From an uncultured Collinsella sp. (GTDB taxonomy: Bacteria; Actinomycetota; Coriobacteriia; Coriobacteriales; Coriobacteriaceae), in NCBI GenBank assembly GCA_902475445.1, contig CABRZN010000085.1:1-8387 (forward strand): a stretch of DNA of 8,387 bases. Direction: 5' to 3'. Shown piece after piece: positions 6,986 to 8,387 of the stretch. Position 1 is the stretch's first letter. Each line of letters opens with the position of its first letter. The notes under the pieces are model-generated. The model had not been told where the DNA came from and did not search any database. It worked only from the letters and a program-made list of their open reading frames with translations. The translations under genes and the position numbers were made by a program.

Positions 6986-7026
6986 AAAATAGGCTCTCTA
7001 TCGATAATAAATATCGATAGAGAGCC
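6983..7026 (-). terminator. Possible terminator for the fchA-folD transcript
   Basis: Read on the minus strand, the 15-bp hairpin is followed directly by TATTTTATT. This hairpin plus U-rich tail could end transcription about 100 nt after the folD stop. The stem is AT-rich in its upper half, and the tract is interrupted by A. Confidence 0.45.
6992..7026. repeat. Perfect 15-bp palindrome with 5-nt loop
   Basis: GGCTCTCTATCGATA (6992-7006) and its exact reverse complement (7012-7026) are separated by ATAAA. It is the central hairpin of the MITE-like element. Arms this long without a mismatch suggest conservation of structure or recent origin. Confidence 0.9.
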
Positions 7027-7127
7027 AAAATGACCTAAAACATATGTGACTATCTTGGCAACAGTACTCATATTTGGCGTTTTTGACCACGTGGTATATG
7101 GCTAACCCCTCAAACAGCCCAAAACGC

Positions 7128-7982
7128 CTATTTCGATGCACGCTCCGCCGCCTCGATCACGTGCTTGGCGAGAATCGCCGTCGTTACAGCCCCCACGCCG
7201 CCCGGCACGGGTGTGATGGCGTTAACGATCGGCTCCGCAGCATCAAAATCGACGTCGCCGACCAGCTTGCCAGCGGCCTCGTCCCAGTTAATGCCCACAT
7301 CGATAATCGTCTGGCCCTCGCGAACCGCACCCGCGCCAATCGTGCGCGCACGTCCAACCGCGGCAACAAAAATGTCGGCAGAACGGCACTCGGCAGCCAA
7401 GTCGCGCGTATGCGTATGACACGTCGTCACTGTGGCATTGCGTGCCGTAAGCATGGCGGCAACGGGACGCCCAATTACCAGCGATAGACCGACGACCGCG
7501 ACCTTGGCCCCATCCAGCTCAACGCCGTAATGGTCCAGCAACGCCAGCACGGCCTCGGCCGTGCAAGGGGCAAAGCCCTCGCCTCGCCCCGAAAGCGTGG
7601 TAAGCAGCGAGGCCGGAGTCATGGAGTCAACATCCTTGGCGGGATCGAGTGCCGCGGCAACTGCATCCTCGTCAAGCCCAACGGGCAGTGGGCGAAACAT
7701 CAGGCAGCCATGAACAGCGGGGTCAGCATTGATGCCCTCGACAGCCGCCAGCAGCTCATCCTGCGAAACATCGGCGGGAAGCAAAACGCGACGAGCCTCG
7801 ATGCCCACCTTTTCGCAGCGTTTGAGTGCACCGCGCTCGTAGGACAGGTCGTCCTCGCGCTCGCCTACACGAACGATAGCAAGCGTCGGAACAACGCCGC
7901 GCTCGCGCAGAACAGCACAACGCGCGGCAAGCTCCTCAGTCAACGCGCGGGCGACGGGAGCGCCCTTCAGCAGCTCAGCCAT
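7128..7982 (-). CDS. folD: FolD: methylene-THF dehydrogenase / methenyl-THF cyclohydrolase, with altered cyclohydrolase site
   Basis: The 284-residue length is normal for FolD, which interconverts 5,10-methylene-, 5,10-methenyl- and 10-formyl-THF in the cytoplasm. The N-terminal substrate domain has SYERGALKRCEKVGI (47-61) and the KDVDS aspartate (Asp119). PCT is at 139-141. The nucleotide-binding domain has VVGLSLVIGRP (163-173), HTHTRDL (189-195) and IIDVGIN (226-232), and ends in ITPVPGGVGAVTT (256-268). Two cyclohydrolase residues differ from the E. coli enzyme. The YxxxK lysine is Ala52 (Y48-E-R-G-A52), and the Gln of the LVQLPLP segment is Phe96 (LMFRPLP). Dehydrogenase elements look intact. 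ATG 7982 has GAGGGG about 8 nt upstream, lying inside the end of the preceding cyclohydrolase gene, which points to translational coupling. Confidence 0.94.
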   Translation of the reverse strand: MAELLKGAPVARALTEELAARCAVLRERGVVPTLAIVRVGEREDDLSYERGALKRCEKVGIEARRVLLPADVSQDELLAAVEGINADPAVHGCLMFRPLPVGLDEDAVAAALDPAKDVDSMTPASLLTTLSGRGEGFAPCTAEAVLALLDHYGVELDGAKVAVVGLSLVIGRPVAAMLTARNATVTTCHTHTRDLAAECRSADIFVAAVGRARTIGAGAVREGQTIIDVGINWDEAAGKLVGDVDFDAAEPIVNAITPVPGGVGAVTTAILAKHVIEAAERASK

Positions 7983-7984
7983 AG

Positions 7985-8387
7985 CTATCCCCTCTTCCTG
8001 GCGGCGTCAGCGGCGCGGCGCGCCAGAGCGTCGGCGCGCGGCAGCCACGTATCGAGCAGTTCATCGCACGCCGCCTCGAGCTCCTCGGCGCGGGCACGGT
8101 CCTTCATAGACGTGGTGTTCGCAAAGAGCGTCAAGCTCGCGCCCTGCATGGCGGCGCGGCAGAACACGGCGCCGCATGCCACGTCGGACAGCAGCTGTCG
8201 GGAGCCCTTGTCCGCCATGTCCTCGAGCAGCGCCAGCGCACGCCCGCACGCATCCATAATGCGGTACGGCGGCATGGCTGCCACGTGCAGCGCATCCTGA
8301 ATCGACACAACCGGCTGGTCATACAATCTGCCATACAGCAGATTTTCGTCCTTTTTGATGTGAAATGTTTTGCGATTGTACTGTACT
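7985..8387 (-). CDS. fchA: Cyclodeaminase/methenyl-THF cyclohydrolase (FchA-like), C-terminal 133 residues
   Basis: The frame is open from the right edge to a TAG 2 nt before folD, so the 5' end lies outside the window. The visible part matches the C-terminal half of the formiminotransferase-cyclodeaminase/FchA family. It has SIQDALHVAAMPP (about 28-40 of the visible part), the conserved SDVACGAVFCRAA (67-79) and GASL, an Asn at 90, and KD (95-96) before a terminal helix. The family works as formimido-THF cyclodeaminase and/or methenyl-THF cyclohydrolase. The Gly-rich substrate motif of the N-terminal half is not visible. A TTG at 8326 would give a 113-residue protein, too short for this family of roughly 200, so I treat the gene as continuing. 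The first 60 bases in the window are only about one-third G+C, unlike the rest. Tight coupling to folD supports a folate one-carbon role. The choice between cyclohydrolase and cyclodeaminase is uncertain. Confidence 0.8.
   Translation of the reverse strand, partial: VQYNRKTFHIKKDENLLYGRLYDQPVVSIQDALHVAAMPPYRIMDACGRALALLEDMADKGSRQLLSDVACGAVFCRAAMQGASLTLFANTTSMKDRARAEELEAACDELLDTWLPRADALARRAADAARKRG

Larger units (their letters stand above)
6862..7090. mobile_element. MITE-like element with 30-31 bp terminal inverted repeats
   Basis: The left arm 6862-6892 (GTGGTCAAAAAATGCC, then AAATATGAGTACTGT) matches the reverse complement of 7061-7090, apart from one extra A and one T/C change. The 229-bp element is clearly AT-rich next to the GC-rich genes. 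It has no coding frame and carries a perfect 15-bp palindrome in the middle. These traits fit a non-autonomous miniature element or a large intergenic palindromic repeat. I see no convincing target-site duplication just outside the arms. It sits between the folD 3' end and the dipeptidase promoter. Confidence 0.6.

Noticed and set aside
6771..7127. CRISPR array or tandem repeats in the AT-rich intergenic region
   Set aside because: The repeats are two inverted arms plus one palindrome, not regularly spaced direct repeats.
7530..8300. Plus-strand frame across folD and the cyclohydrolase
   Set aside because: It spans two well-supported minus-strand genes and has no plausible product or ribosome site.

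Overview
The window looks like chromosomal DNA from a GC-rich, anaerobic, host-associated actinobacterium of the Coriobacteriia. Collinsella is my best guess, from codon bias, gene content and the style of the secreted Ig-repeat protein. This is inference, since no 16S or other marker is present. Every gene I can support lies on the minus strand, so transcription runs from high to low coordinates. The long plus-strand reading frames are antisense shadows.

Reading in transcription order. (1) 8387-7128: the C-terminal part of a cyclodeaminase/methenyl-THF cyclohydrolase (FchA-like), cut by the window edge, followed 2 nt later by folD. Together they form a one-carbon/tetrahydrofolate operon. The FolD lacks the usual cyclohydrolase lysine and glutamine, so the neighbouring cyclohydrolase may supply that step. 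(2) 7127-6765: an AT-rich intergenic stretch holding a MITE-like element. It has 30-31 bp near-perfect terminal inverted repeats and a perfect 15-bp palindrome in the middle. (3) 6764-5241: a cytoplasmic C69-family dipeptidase, probably monocistronic, ending in a strong hairpin. (4) 5092-2904: a two-gene unit made of a short phasin-like protein and a membrane-anchored UbiB/ABC1 atypical kinase. (5) 2903-2240: about 660 bases without a gene. It contains a possible ubiB terminator, a second inverted-repeat pair, a sigma-70-type promoter and a cobalamin-type riboswitch aptamer. (6) 2239 to the left window edge: the first 746 residues of a large secreted protein with repeated Ig-like domains, cut by the edge.

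The most interesting arrangement is the cobalamin-type riboswitch placed as the leader of the secreted Ig-repeat protein, which suggests B12-controlled expression of a surface protein. The most interesting enzyme feature is the pairing of a cyclohydrolase-site-deficient FolD with a separate cyclohydrolase. I saw no tRNA, rRNA, CRISPR array, transposase or phage gene.
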